DNA of 64,000 bases from Armatimonadota bacterium (lineage in GTDB: Bacteria > Armatimonadota > Fimbriimonadia > Fimbriimonadales > Fimbriimonadaceae), in NCBI GenBank assembly GCA_018268355.1, contig JAFDWR010000001.1, forward strand, positions 1,141,858 to 1,205,857, written 5' to 3'. Under the pieces are notes generated by a model. The model was not told the DNA's origin, ran no database searches, and saw only the letters and a list, made by a program, of their open reading frames with translations. The number at the start of each line of letters is the position of its first letter. Position 1 is the stretch's first letter. Positions 24,319 to 32,927 of this stretch are shown piece after piece. The position numbers were made by a program, and so were the translations under genes.

Positions 24319-26082
24319 GTGCAAACCGGGCTCGAAGAGGTTCAATCTGAAACCGCTGCTGGGGCCACCGCCTTGGTGACCCACCTTCGACGTAACCCAG
24401 CCGACGTGCGCCGCCCCGTTTCTGAACTCGCCAAAGAGTTCAACCTTCCCGAGTCCTTCGTTCGAACGGTGATCGAAGGCGTCTCTCCCCGGCGGATCGC
24501 CGCGGTGCATCGCGTTAATCTCTGGGAGACCTTTGGTGCCTGGTTCAGCCGCACCAAGAAGGGGATTTCCACCGCCTGGGAGGCGTTGGTCCGCTATCCG
24601 CTCGCGTTCTTCGCGGCGGTGTTGGTCCTTGGCGTCCTCATCCAATGCTTCGTGATTCCGTACGTTGCGAAGGGGCGGGTACCGCTCCCAGAATGGCTCT
24701 CGTTCGGTTCGCAGTCCTCAGTTTCGGCCTACACGATTGCCACCCTCATCACCTGGGGCGTGGTGGTGGTTCTCAAGCTGGCGTGCATCGCGCGGCTGGG
24801 CCAGGTCCGGTTTGCCGCATGGTCGAGCTTCTTCACCGCCTTGGCGATTGGGTCGGCAATTGCTCTGAGCGACTCCACTCCGAGCCTTCCCAGCGCGATC
24901 TTTGCGTTCATCAGCGCGATGTTCCTCACCATCCCCTATCTCGGAATGGCGGTGCTCTTCGCGGTGGTCGGTGGCTACACCCAGATCAAGGGCCGGAAAC
25001 AGTACGTGACGTCGCTCTCGCGATTGGAGCTCCTCACGACGTACTTGAACCTCTCGGCACGCCTGAACTACCCGCGAGCCGACTGGTCCGCTCCCGCTGA
25101 ATGGAAGCCGTTCCTCTGGTTCCGCGCGAAGCCGCTCCACTGGATCCTCATTCCGAGCATCATCACGAGCCTCCTCATCATGGGGTTCGCGGTCACGATT
25201 ACGATGCTGCGAACTGGCCCGGTGACGAGCGTGATCCAGGCGGTTCTCGGCATTTCGATCCTTGCCGTTTGGCTGGGAGAACTCCTCCTGGTGGGCCTCG
25301 TCGCGACCCAGATTCGGAGCGTGCCGCGGGCTTGGCTCTTTGCCCTGTACTCCGCGGTGGCAAGTTGGGCGGTGGGGCTCATCCCCCTGCCTGACTATGG
25401 CCCCCACAAAGCCTTCTCGCTGGCCGGTCTGATCGGCATGGTCTTCACCACCGTTCTCCATGGCGTGATCATGACGATCGGCGTTGTCGGCGGCCAGATT
25501 CAATACGACAAGCGGCGGCGGATGCTCCTGGAAGTCAACGACCCCGCCACCCTCGCCAGCGAGATGCTCCAGGTTCAGATGCTGCTTTCGCAAGGTTCGA
25601 CGATGGTCACCGTCCTCGTGATCGACGCCGCCAAGAGCTCGCAGATGAAGGCGTCGGCCGACCCACTCGTCGCCGAGTTCTCCTTCCGGGCCTATCAGGC
25701 GTTCATTCAGCGTCACTGCTCTGTCTGTGCGGGGCGCGTCCACGCAACCGCCGGCGACGGCGCGGTGGTGGCCTTCGACTCGCCCGCCGAAGCAATGGCA
25801 GCCGCCGAGGCGATGCTCGCCGACCTTGACCGCTTCAACCAAGAGGAAAACCGGCTGAAATCGCCGTTCCTCGTCCGCATCGGCATTCACTCGGGTGAAG
25901 TTGTTGCCGACCTCGACAAGGTCGTCTTCACCGAAGTCATCGACATTGCTGCTCACATCGAGGGGGCCGCGCCGGTCGGTGGCATCGCCGTCAGCGAGCC
26001 GGTCACGTCGCAGTTTCCCCATCGCCACTTCGAGCTCATCCACCCCAACGTTGATGGCTTCCGGGTTTACGCACTCAAATGA
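24319..26082 (+). CDS. Membrane protein with a degenerate class III nucleotidyl cyclase domain
   Basis: 587 aa. A short N-terminal cytoplasmic helical region is followed by at least six hydrophobic segments (about residues 95-395) and a C-terminal class III adenylate/guanylate cyclase domain (about 428-587). The two metal-binding Asp positions appear kept (Asp436 in VLVIDAAKSS, Asp480 in TAGDGAVVAF). The base-specifying Lys before T-x-G-D is Ala (residue 476), and the transition-state Asn and Arg of the V-N-x-A-A-R motif are Asp542 and His546. It is therefore probably not an ordinary cyclase. GTG start; its stop overlaps the lipB ATG. Confidence 0.78.
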   Translation: MQTGLEEVQSETAAGATALVTHLRRNPADVRRPVSELAKEFNLPESFVRTVIEGVSPRRIAAVHRVNLWETFGAWFSRTKKGISTAWEALVRYPLAFFAAVLVLGVLIQCFVIPYVAKGRVPLPEWLSFGSQSSVSAYTIATLITWGVVVVLKLACIARLGQVRFAAWSSFFTALAIGSAIALSDSTPSLPSAIFAFISAMFLTIPYLGMAVLFAVVGGYTQIKGRKQYVTSLSRLELLTTYLNLSARLNYPRADWSAPAEWKPFLWFRAKPLHWILIPSIITSLLIMGFAVTITMLRTGPVTSVIQAVLGISILAVWLGELLLVGLVATQIRSVPRAWLFALYSAVASWAVGLIPLPDYGPHKAFSLAGLIGMVFTTVLHGVIMTIGVVGGQIQYDKRRRMLLEVNDPATLASEMLQVQMLLSQGSTMVTVLVIDAAKSSQMKASADPLVAEFSFRAYQAFIQRHCSVCAGRVHATAGDGAVVAFDSPAEAMAAAEAMLADLDRFNQEENRLKSPFLVRIGIHSGEVVADLDKVVFTEVIDIAAHIEGAAPVGGIAVSEPVTSQFPHRHFELIHPNVDGFRVYALK

Positions 26083-26705
26083 AAGTCGTCGACCTTGGGC
26101 TGATGCCCTATGAGCCGTGCGCCGAGCTCCAAGCCACGACGCTCGAGGATGTGGTGGAGGGTCGCGAGCAGCCCACCCTCTACTTTGTCGAGCACCCACC
26201 CGTGCTCACCCTGGGGGCGAATTTTCACGAGTCGAACCTGCTTTTGACCCCGGCCCAGTACGAGGAGCGCGGGATCCAGGTCGTGCGCACCGCGCGCGGG
26301 GGCGACGTCACCTACCATGGGCCGGGTCAGTGCGTCATCTATCCCATTTTTCCGCTCACAATGTCGGGCAAGGACCTCCACCGGTGGATGCGCGACCTCG
26401 AGGAGACGATGATCTTGACCGCCTCTTCTTTTGGCCTCATTGGGCGGCGATTCCCGCCCCACACGGGCGTTTGGATCGGTGATCTCAAGCTCGCGGCGAT
26501 CGGCGTGAAGGTTCGGCGATGGGTTTCGATGCACGGCATCGCGATCAACTGCAACAACTCACTCGAGGCCTTTTCGACGATCATTCCGTGCGGGATTCAA
26601 GGCTATGGGGTGACTTCGCTAACGCAAGAACTCGGACGCGATGTGACGGTCGCCGAGGCTAAGCCGGTCATCGAAGCGGCGTTTAGGACGGTCTTTGGTG
26701 CTTGA
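26079..26705 (+). CDS. lipB: Octanoyltransferase
   Basis: Transfers octanoyl from acyl carrier protein to lipoyl-dependent enzymes, the first step of lipoate attachment; relevant to 2-oxoacid dehydrogenases such as the E1 at 8609. 208 aa. Conserved motifs: RGGDVTYHGPGQ, the Lys of AAIGVKVRRWVSMHG and the acyl-thioester Cys in IIPCGIQGYGVTSL. ATGA overlap with the upstream cyclase-like gene and overlap with rnhB downstream. Confidence 0.96.
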   Translation: MKVVDLGLMPYEPCAELQATTLEDVVEGREQPTLYFVEHPPVLTLGANFHESNLLLTPAQYEERGIQVVRTARGGDVTYHGPGQCVIYPIFPLTMSGKDLHRWMRDLEETMILTASSFGLIGRRFPPHTGVWIGDLKLAAIGVKVRRWVSMHGIAINCNNSLEAFSTIIPCGIQGYGVTSLTQELGRDVTVAEAKPVIEAAFRTVFGA

Positions 26706-27276
26706 GCACGTCGAAGGCGGCATCGGCCTCGACGAGGCCGGGCGCGGGCCGCTCGCGGGTCCCGTCGTGGCGGCGGCGGTGCTCATTCCGACCGGCGTGG
26801 TGCTGAAGGGCCTTAATGATTCAAAGAAGCTGAGCCCGGGCCAGCGAGAATCGCTGGAGGTTCAGATCAAGGAGTCTTGCCGCTGGGCACTCGGCCTCTG
26901 CAGCCCTGCCGAGATTGACCGGTTCAACATCCTTGAGGCGAGCATGGAGGCGATGCGGCGCGCGCTCGCCGTCCTGGGCCAGGAGGGCACGGTTTGGATT
27001 GATGGCAACCGCGTGCCGCGCGGGCTGGTTGGCACCGCGGTCATCAAGGGCGACGGCAAGCTTGCGTGCATCGCAGCGGCGAGCGTCCTCGCCAAGACGG
27101 AGCGTGACCGGCAGATGGTCGCCTATGCCGCCGAATTCCCGCATTACGGCTTCGAGCGAAACTTTGGCTACCCGACGCCGGACCACCTGGAGGCGCTCGG
27201 CCAGCACGGCCCTTGTGCCCTTCATCGACGGTCGTTTGCACCCGTCGCCGCCTGGGACCAGGCGACACTTTTTTAG
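26698..27276 (+). CDS. rnhB: Ribonuclease HII
   Basis: Removes RNA from RNA-DNA hybrids and excises misinserted ribonucleotides. 192 aa. Active-site acids are in GLDEAGRGPLAGPVV (D, E) and WIDGNRVPRG (D), with KTERDRQM and HYGFERNFGYPT as expected. Start GTG 26698 (TTG 26695 also possible) inside the end of lipB, so it is translationally coupled. Last gene of the cyclase-like/lipB/rnhB unit. Confidence 0.95.
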   Translation: MLEHVEGGIGLDEAGRGPLAGPVVAAAVLIPTGVVLKGLNDSKKLSPGQRESLEVQIKESCRWALGLCSPAEIDRFNILEASMEAMRRALAVLGQEGTVWIDGNRVPRGLVGTAVIKGDGKLACIAAASVLAKTERDRQMVAYAAEFPHYGFERNFGYPTPDHLEALGQHGPCALHRRSFAPVAAWDQATLF

Positions 27277-27296
27277 TGGTATAGAATCGCCATTCG

Positions 27297-27312
27297 TGGT
27301 GTATAGTCACCA
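27297..27312. promoter_or_regulatory. Promoter -10 framed by a perfect palindrome
   Basis: TGGTG-TATAGT-CACCA: perfect 5-bp inverted repeat arms enclose a -10-like TATAGT (27302-27307), 8 nt before the TTG start of the AraC-type gene. Binding of any dimer here would block RNA polymerase, so autoregulation is a natural suggestion. Confidence 0.5.
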
Positions 27313-27315
27313 AAA

Positions 27316-28092
27316 TTGCGATACTTTCATGTCGAACTGGGCGGCATCGCGCCGTGGATGTGGGCCAATTTTGGCGAGATCAGCCCGTTGCAACAGCGGT
27401 TCACCCAGCAGCCCGACCACTGGACCCTGACGCTTTATGAGCACGACGGCGAGATCCTCGTCAACAACCGATTGATTGAGTATCGGGCGGGAAACGTCGG
27501 CCTCATCGTGCCGGGAACGCGCGTCGAGTTCCCTCGCCTGGCCGCCGGCCAGCGGGCCTGCCAGCTCACCTTTGGACTTGTGCGGCGAAAGGAAACCGTC
27601 ATCATCCCCGCCATTTTTGACCTTGGAGCGCGCACGGAAACCGTCCGCGAGGACTTCCAGCAAAGCGTGGACTGGCTCCACCGTTCGATCATGCGGGGGC
27701 TGGCCTGCGCCTTCAACACCCTCTGGCTGATGGCCAAGCCGCCCGGATCGATGCAGAAGTCAGACCTCGTCTATGAGGCCGAAGCCATCATCATGGCTCG
27801 CCTGCATGAGCGCATCGATATTGAGAAGCTCGCTGCCGAGCTTGGACTGAGTCATTCCCACATGCTCAGGCTCTTCCGAGAGGCCCACAACTCCACGATC
27901 CAGGAGTTCATCCGGACGAAGCGAACCGACATCGCCCGGCAGATGATTACCCAAACTGACGAAAGCCTCAAAGCGATCGCGACCAAGGTCGGCATTCCCG
28001 ACCTCCAAGCGTTCAACAAGATCATCCGCATCGCCACCGGACTCTCGCCTCGCGCCTTGCGACAACAGGCCAAAACAAAGACGCTCCACTAG
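27316..28092 (+). CDS. AraC-family transcriptional regulator
   Basis: 258 aa. The N-terminal half is a small cupin-like sensor (about residues 1-100). The C-terminal half has the double helix-turn-helix of AraC/XylS proteins (about 155-250), including IDIEKLAAELGLSHSHMLRL and a second helix pair ending IATGLSPRALRQQ. The start is TTG 27316; no ATG or Shine-Dalgarno is nearby, and a TATAGT 8 nt upstream suggests a leaderless or near-leaderless transcript. Effector and targets unknown. Confidence 0.85.
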   Translation: MRYFHVELGGIAPWMWANFGEISPLQQRFTQQPDHWTLTLYEHDGEILVNNRLIEYRAGNVGLIVPGTRVEFPRLAAGQRACQLTFGLVRRKETVIIPAIFDLGARTETVREDFQQSVDWLHRSIMRGLACAFNTLWLMAKPPGSMQKSDLVYEAEAIIMARLHERIDIEKLAAELGLSHSHMLRLFREAHNSTIQEFIRTKRTDIARQMITQTDESLKAIATKVGIPDLQAFNKIIRIATGLSPRALRQQAKTKTLH

Positions 28093-28159
28093 TTAAATTT
28101 CATACCAGTCCGAAATCTGCGATTTGGAATCCTTGATCGCGCGCAGGCACAATGCCCGC

Positions 28160-29515
28160 ATGCTTGCCACTCTTGCCTGCTTGGCCGCCACCCAGGCGGT
28201 TGGTCCGTTCAACTTGCGCGGCAGATTTGTTGACCTCGCCCCCGAAGGAGTCGCCTGGGGATCGGCACTCCCGGGGGTCCTTTCCACGGTGACCATCGAG
28301 TCCGGCAAGGTGACCGGACCGGCCGAATTCAAGCTCGCCGCCAATCGTTGGACGGGCCCTTGCGCCCTCAAACTCGCCAACCTTTCCTATGCCAATGGAA
28401 CCCTCACCTGCTCACCTAGCCTCACCAACGGCTCGGGCAAGGACCTCACCGGGGTGCGCTTTGACATCGTCAGCGCGACCGAAACCTATGAGGGCAAGGA
28501 CAAGGACGGCAAGCCCGTCATGATGACCCGGTCGATGGCGGTGGCCGAAGATAGCCCCATTCTGTTTGGCGAGATGCCCGCAGGAACCGATGCGGGCGGC
28601 TTTTCGATTCAAGCGACCGGGCTGGGTTGGAAGCCGGAGACGCGCAAGATCGAGGTCCAGGTTCAAACGAGCGGGTTCACCTTCCAGCGACAGCTGTTCA
28701 AAGACCACACGAATTGTCACGTTGCCACGGATCGGAAGGGCCGACTTCTGATCGGCAGTGGCCAGGTAGGGACGATCTATCGCGCCAACCCGGATAACGG
28801 CGAAATCGAGTCGGTTGGCACCGTGCCCGACTATCGCGTCAGCTTCGCGGTCGATCCGACCACCGGGAATCTCGCCGCCTCCTGGATGGGCGCAAATAAG
28901 TTCAAGTTGCTGGGTCCGGGAGGCGACGAGATCGCCGAAATCCCCCAGGCTGACGGTGAACCCGGCCGAACGGGCTGGGCGGGCGATTGTGCCTTCGACG
29001 AACTCGGACGGCTCTACCTAAACTTCGGAACTTCCCTCGCTCGGTTCAAGGGTTCGACGATGACCGAAGTGGTGCCGCCGCCAGCCGATATCACCGACTG
29101 GGGCATCATCCGATTCGCCGTCGAGGGCAAGGGCACGGTCTATCTCGCCAATCGCAGCACGGTCTATCGCATTGGCGAGGATGGGAAGTCAAAGAAGGTT
29201 CTCTTCGGGCCAGATTGGCGTCCTGGACGGCTCCATGGCGTCGATGCGATCTGGATCGACAAGGCGACCCAAACCCTCTATGTCGGTAGCGACCACGAGA
29301 GTGGCTACTATGCGCGAGTCGATGCGTTCGACCTGAATGGCAAGTATCGGTTCACCCTTGGGCGCGGGAACACGAAGCCAAATGAAGCGGCCGAGCGATG
29401 GGATGGCCAAATCCTCGCGCCAGTCAGCGGCGTGGTCTCGCCTAACGGCACGCTGTTCGTCGGGGTCTATGACACCTATGCCGGCGTCATGGAGTACTCG
29501 CCGATCCGGCCCTAA
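28160..29515 (+). CDS. Secreted beta-propeller (NHL/SMP-30-like) protein
   Basis: 451 aa. Signal-like N-terminus (MLATLACLAATQAVG), then an N-terminal beta domain of about 170 residues, then a repeated propeller region. The repeats include VATDRKGRLLIGSGQVGTI, AVDPTTGNLAAS and GTVYLANRSTVYRI, each resembling blades of NHL-type propellers. The ligand or enzymatic role is unknown. ATG 28160 is preferred to the upstream in-frame ATG at 28124 because it begins the signal peptide. The 3' end touches the convergent small gene (4 bp overlap). Confidence 0.75.
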   Translation: MLATLACLAATQAVGPFNLRGRFVDLAPEGVAWGSALPGVLSTVTIESGKVTGPAEFKLAANRWTGPCALKLANLSYANGTLTCSPSLTNGSGKDLTGVRFDIVSATETYEGKDKDGKPVMMTRSMAVAEDSPILFGEMPAGTDAGGFSIQATGLGWKPETRKIEVQVQTSGFTFQRQLFKDHTNCHVATDRKGRLLIGSGQVGTIYRANPDNGEIESVGTVPDYRVSFAVDPTTGNLAASWMGANKFKLLGPGGDEIAEIPQADGEPGRTGWAGDCAFDELGRLYLNFGTSLARFKGSTMTEVVPPPADITDWGIIRFAVEGKGTVYLANRSTVYRIGEDGKSKKVLFGPDWRPGRLHGVDAIWIDKATQTLYVGSDHESGYYARVDAFDLNGKYRFTLGRGNTKPNEAAERWDGQILAPVSGVVSPNGTLFVGVYDTYAGVMEYSPIRP

Positions 29516-29820
29516 AGCCCGGCCTTCACTTGATTGAGGAACGCTTCCGCCGCCGCGCAGTGCCAGGCGATGTGGCGGAACTCCTCCTTGAGGCGATCCA
29601 GGGTTTCGTGGCTCGGGTTGGCGATCGCCTCGGGGACAAGCGTCGACTCAAGCCTCTGGGCGGCCTGGAGCAGGTCGTGGATGTCCACCGCGATGCCTTC
29701 GACTGTCGGGCTCTCATAGCCGGTCGCCACGAGTGCGTCCTGGAGGTCTTCGCCGAGCCGCCAGTATTCCGGCTCAATCGGGTCGATCGACCCCTCGTTC
29801 GGATCTGGACCGTCGATCAT
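29512..29820 (-). CDS. Small helical protein coupled to prfA
   Basis: 102 aa, acidic and predicted largely helical (IAVDIHDLLQAAQRL, LDRLKEEFRHIAWHCAAA). No family recognised. Its ATG overlaps the prfA stop (TGATG), so it is almost certainly translated by reinitiation after RF1. Context suggests a translation- or housekeeping-related role, but that is only a position argument. Confidence 0.65.
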   Translation of the reverse strand: MIDGPDPNEGSIDPIEPEYWRLGEDLQDALVATGYESPTVEGIAVDIHDLLQAAQRLESTLVPEAIANPSHETLDRLKEEFRHIAWHCAAAEAFLNQVKAGL

Positions 29821-30884
29821 CACGCTGCGTCGACCTCGCTGAGTCGGCGCGCCTGCTCGTCTTGGACGAGCGCGTCGATCATGTCCTGAATGTCGCCATC
29901 CATGAAGGCGATCATGTTAAAGCTGTCTTTGCCGATGCGGTGGTCGGTGATTCGCCCCTGCGGGAAGTTGTAGGTGCGAATCTTCTCGCTGCGGTCGCCG
30001 CTGCCGATTTGACCCTTGCGAAGGCCAGCGCGCTCGGCCTGCGCCTTTTCCTGCTCCATCTGGAGGAGCTTGGCGCGGAGGACGGTCATCGCCTTGATCT
30101 TGTTTTGGGCCTGGCTGCGCTCGTCCTGGCAGGTCGAAACGAGTCCGGTCGGCTTGTGAATGATTCGGATCGCGGTCTCGTTCTTCTGCATGTGCTGTCC
30201 GCCCGCGGACGAGCTGCAGAACGTGGTGATTTCGAGCTCCTTGGGGTCGATGTGGAGTTCAACTTCCTCAGCTTCGGGGAGGACCGCCACCGTCACCGTA
30301 CTCGTGTGGATCCGGCCGCCCGACTCGGTGGCAGGAACGCGCTGGACGCGGTGGACACCGCTTTCATGCTTGAACTGCGAAAAGGCACCGACCGCGTTCA
30401 CCGAGAACACCGCGCGGGCAAGTCCGCCGATGCCGAGCTCTTCGTGCTCGACAATCTCGGTCTTCCATCGCCGCCGCTCACAATAGCGAAGGTACATCCG
30501 GAACAGCTCGGCGGCAAAGAGGGCGGCTTCGTCGCCACCGGCGGCGGGCCGGATTTCCACAATGACCGACTTCTCGTCGTTTGGGTCCTTGGGGACGAGC
30601 ATCATCTTTAGCTGCTCTTCGTAGCCCGCGATCTTGGCTTTCAGCGGATCGAGTTCAGCCTGGGCGAGCTCCCGCATCTCGGGGTCGTTCAACAGCTCTT
30701 CGGCCTCAGAGAGACTCTGGATCGCCTTCTTGTAGTCGCGAATCACGAGAACAATTGGCTCGAGTTCTGCCCGGAGCTTGCCGAGGCGCTGCAGCTCCTT
30801 CGGGTTGGTCACAACGGCAGGATTGTTGTAATCCTCTTCAATTCCGTTGAACCTGTTTAAGATGTCCTCGAGTTTTTCTCGCAT
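29820..30884 (-). CDS. prfA: Peptide chain release factor 1
   Basis: Recognises UAA/UAG and releases the finished peptide. 354 aa. The PAT stop-codon-reading motif (in RVPATESGGR) identifies RF1 rather than RF2; the catalytic GGQ lies in SSAGGQHMQKNE. The residues after GGQ (HMQKNETA) differ from the common HVNKTDSA. No prmC methylase gene is adjacent; the SAM methyltransferase at 1914 is not its homologue. Cotranscribed with the small gene downstream. Confidence 0.95.
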   Translation of the reverse strand: MREKLEDILNRFNGIEEDYNNPAVVTNPKELQRLGKLRAELEPIVLVIRDYKKAIQSLSEAEELLNDPEMRELAQAELDPLKAKIAGYEEQLKMMLVPKDPNDEKSVIVEIRPAAGGDEAALFAAELFRMYLRYCERRRWKTEIVEHEELGIGGLARAVFSVNAVGAFSQFKHESGVHRVQRVPATESGGRIHTSTVTVAVLPEAEEVELHIDPKELEITTFCSSSAGGQHMQKNETAIRIIHKPTGLVSTCQDERSQAQNKIKAMTVLRAKLLQMEQEKAQAERAGLRKGQIGSGDRSEKIRTYNFPQGRITDHRIGKDSFNMIAFMDGDIQDMIDALVQDEQARRLSEVDAA

Positions 30885-30923
30885 TTGGAGTCTAAAATTT
30901 TACCGTTAGCTTAGGTCAAGCCG

Positions 30924-32927
30924 ATGATTGAATTTCTTGTTGCCGCCGCGCTCTCGGAAAAGCCCCGACTGGTCACCTTTGAATACGCCCCTCCGACGCC
31001 ACTTTCTTCCTGCTACATCGTCGGAACGTTCAACAACTGGGATCGTTCGCAGTATCCGTTGACCAAATCGACCGATGGCCGAACCTGGCGCGTGACGGTG
31101 CCGATCAAGCCCGGCGTCTACGAATACCTCTACATCGAGGACGGCAAGCGCTGGGTGCCCGACCCGAAGGTCGAGCAGGTCGAGGACATGAACAACAATC
31201 GAAACTCGATTGTCGTCGTCCAGCCGCCCGAGTTTGATGCCCTTCCCGGCAAGCTGGGCGACGGAAAGGTCACCACTGCGGCCGTCCTCCACCGCACCAC
31301 CCGCGCGGACGTTATCCGATACAACGAGACCGACTTTGGCTTCCGCATCAGGACTCGCCACCAGGACGTCGAGCAGATTTGGGTTGAGGTCAATGGTGAG
31401 CGGCGCGCGGCAAGGATCACCCAATCCACCCCGCTCTTTGACACCTGGATCGTCCGCACCACGGGTTCTAAGGCGAAGTTCAAGTATCGCTTTGTGCTCA
31501 TCGATGGCGACAAGGAATTGGCCTACCCGAAGGATGGCTTCACGGTGAACCCCGCGAGCTATCCGCTGCCGAAGATTCCCGCCTGGATCAAGGACCAAGT
31601 CTTCTATCAGATCTTCCCCGACCGGTTCGCGAACGGCAATCCCGCCAATGATGGCCCGAACGTTTCGCCCTGGGGAGCCAAGCCCACCGCGACCAACCGA
31701 ATGGGCGGCGACCTCGCTGGAGTGCGTTCAAAGCTGGGTTACCTTCAGGACCTCGGGATCACCGCGATCTACTTCAATCCGATCTTCACGGCGGGTTCCA
31801 ACCACGGCTACGACACCTATGACTACCGCCAGATCGACCCTCGATTTGGCACGAACGAGGAGTTCAAGTCACTGGTCAAGGAGATGAATGCAAAGAGCAT
31901 GAAGGTCATGCTCGATGGCGTCTTCAACCACAGCGGGGTCGGATTCTTCGCGTTCAAGGACCTCGTCGCCAAAGGCGCGAAATCGGCCTACCGCGATTGG
32001 TACACGACTTACAAGTTCCCGCTGAAGGTGGAAGAGGGCCAGAAGACGTACCTCGGATGGTTTGGCGCGTGGACGCTTCCCCGACTCGCGACCGAGAAGA
32101 AGCCGGTCAGAGACTTTATCCTCGACGTCGCGTCGATGTGGATCAAGGATTACGGCATCGCGGGTTGGCGCCTTGATGCCGCTGACCAGGTGGGCCACCC
32201 GTTCTGGAAGCTCCTGCGCAAAGGCGTGAAGGCGACCGACCCGAACGCCTGGATCGTCACCGAAGTCTGGGGCGATGCCCACGAGTACATCCAGGGCGAC
32301 GAGCAAGACAACTCGATGAACTACCGCTGGCGGCTCGTCGCGCTGCGGTTCTTCGGCTCCAAGACCCTCAGCGCCCCCGGCGCGGTTTCGGAGCTGGAGC
32401 GTATCGACCTCGACGTTCCTGATGCCGCCCGGCTCACCCAATTGAACCTGCTCAGCAGCCACGACACCGAGCGGCTCGCCACGATGATGCAAGGCGATCT
32501 GAACAAGATGAAGCAGGCGGTGCTCTTCCAGTTCATGTCCCCCGGCGTGCCGTCGGTCTACTACGGCGACGAGGTGGGCCTCGAAGGCGGCAAGGACCCC
32601 GATTGTCGGCGCTGCTTCCCGTGGGACCCGAAGGACCAGAATGCGGACCTCCGCGCTTGGACGAAGACTCTCATCGCCTTCCGCCGCAAGCACAAGGAGC
32701 TCCGAGAAGACCCCGCGGTCTATGAGACGAAGGGCGACCGCGTCCTTGCGCTACGAAGGGGCAAGTTCCTCGCGATCTTCAACACCGGCACCGACGAGCT
32801 CAAGTTCTCGAAGCCTTACGAGATCTTCGAGTTCGGGCACCTCGCGTCGAAGTCGTCGATCAAGCCGGGCGGATGCGCGGTTTACGAGGTTGAAGAGGAC
32901 GACGACGACCTTCGAATCTTGCCGTAA
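30924..32927 (+). CDS. GH13 alpha-amylase/cyclomaltodextrinase-type glycosidase
   Basis: Hydrolyses alpha-1,4-glucans or cyclodextrins. 667 aa. A CBM48-like early beta domain (about residues 15-95, VGTFNNWDRS) and a second beta domain (about 125-205) precede the (beta/alpha)8 barrel. Catalytic residues: nucleophile Asp in GWRLDAADQV, acid/base Glu in VTEVWGD, and the stabilising Asp in SSHDTER; also MLDGVFNHSG. It has a short hydrophobic N-terminus but no convincing signal peptide. The C-terminus is Asp-rich, overlapping the convergent lnt gene by 46 bp. Confidence 0.92.
   Translation: MIEFLVAAALSEKPRLVTFEYAPPTPLSSCYIVGTFNNWDRSQYPLTKSTDGRTWRVTVPIKPGVYEYLYIEDGKRWVPDPKVEQVEDMNNNRNSIVVVQPPEFDALPGKLGDGKVTTAAVLHRTTRADVIRYNETDFGFRIRTRHQDVEQIWVEVNGERRAARITQSTPLFDTWIVRTTGSKAKFKYRFVLIDGDKELAYPKDGFTVNPASYPLPKIPAWIKDQVFYQIFPDRFANGNPANDGPNVSPWGAKPTATNRMGGDLAGVRSKLGYLQDLGITAIYFNPIFTAGSNHGYDTYDYRQIDPRFGTNEEFKSLVKEMNAKSMKVMLDGVFNHSGVGFFAFKDLVAKGAKSAYRDWYTTYKFPLKVEEGQKTYLGWFGAWTLPRLATEKKPVRDFILDVASMWIKDYGIAGWRLDAADQVGHPFWKLLRKGVKATDPNAWIVTEVWGDAHEYIQGDEQDNSMNYRWRLVALRFFGSKTLSAPGAVSELERIDLDVPDAARLTQLNLLSSHDTERLATMMQGDLNKMKQAVLFQFMSPGVPSVYYGDEVGLEGGKDPDCRRCFPWDPKDQNADLRAWTKTLIAFRRKHKELREDPAVYETKGDRVLALRRGKFLAIFNTGTDELKFSKPYEIFEFGHLASKSSIKPGGCAVYEVEEDDDDLRILP

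Noticed and set aside
24718-26199. 493-codon open frame antisense to the cyclase-like gene
   Set aside because: Composition rich in His/Arg/Glu without domains; covered by a better-supported gene.
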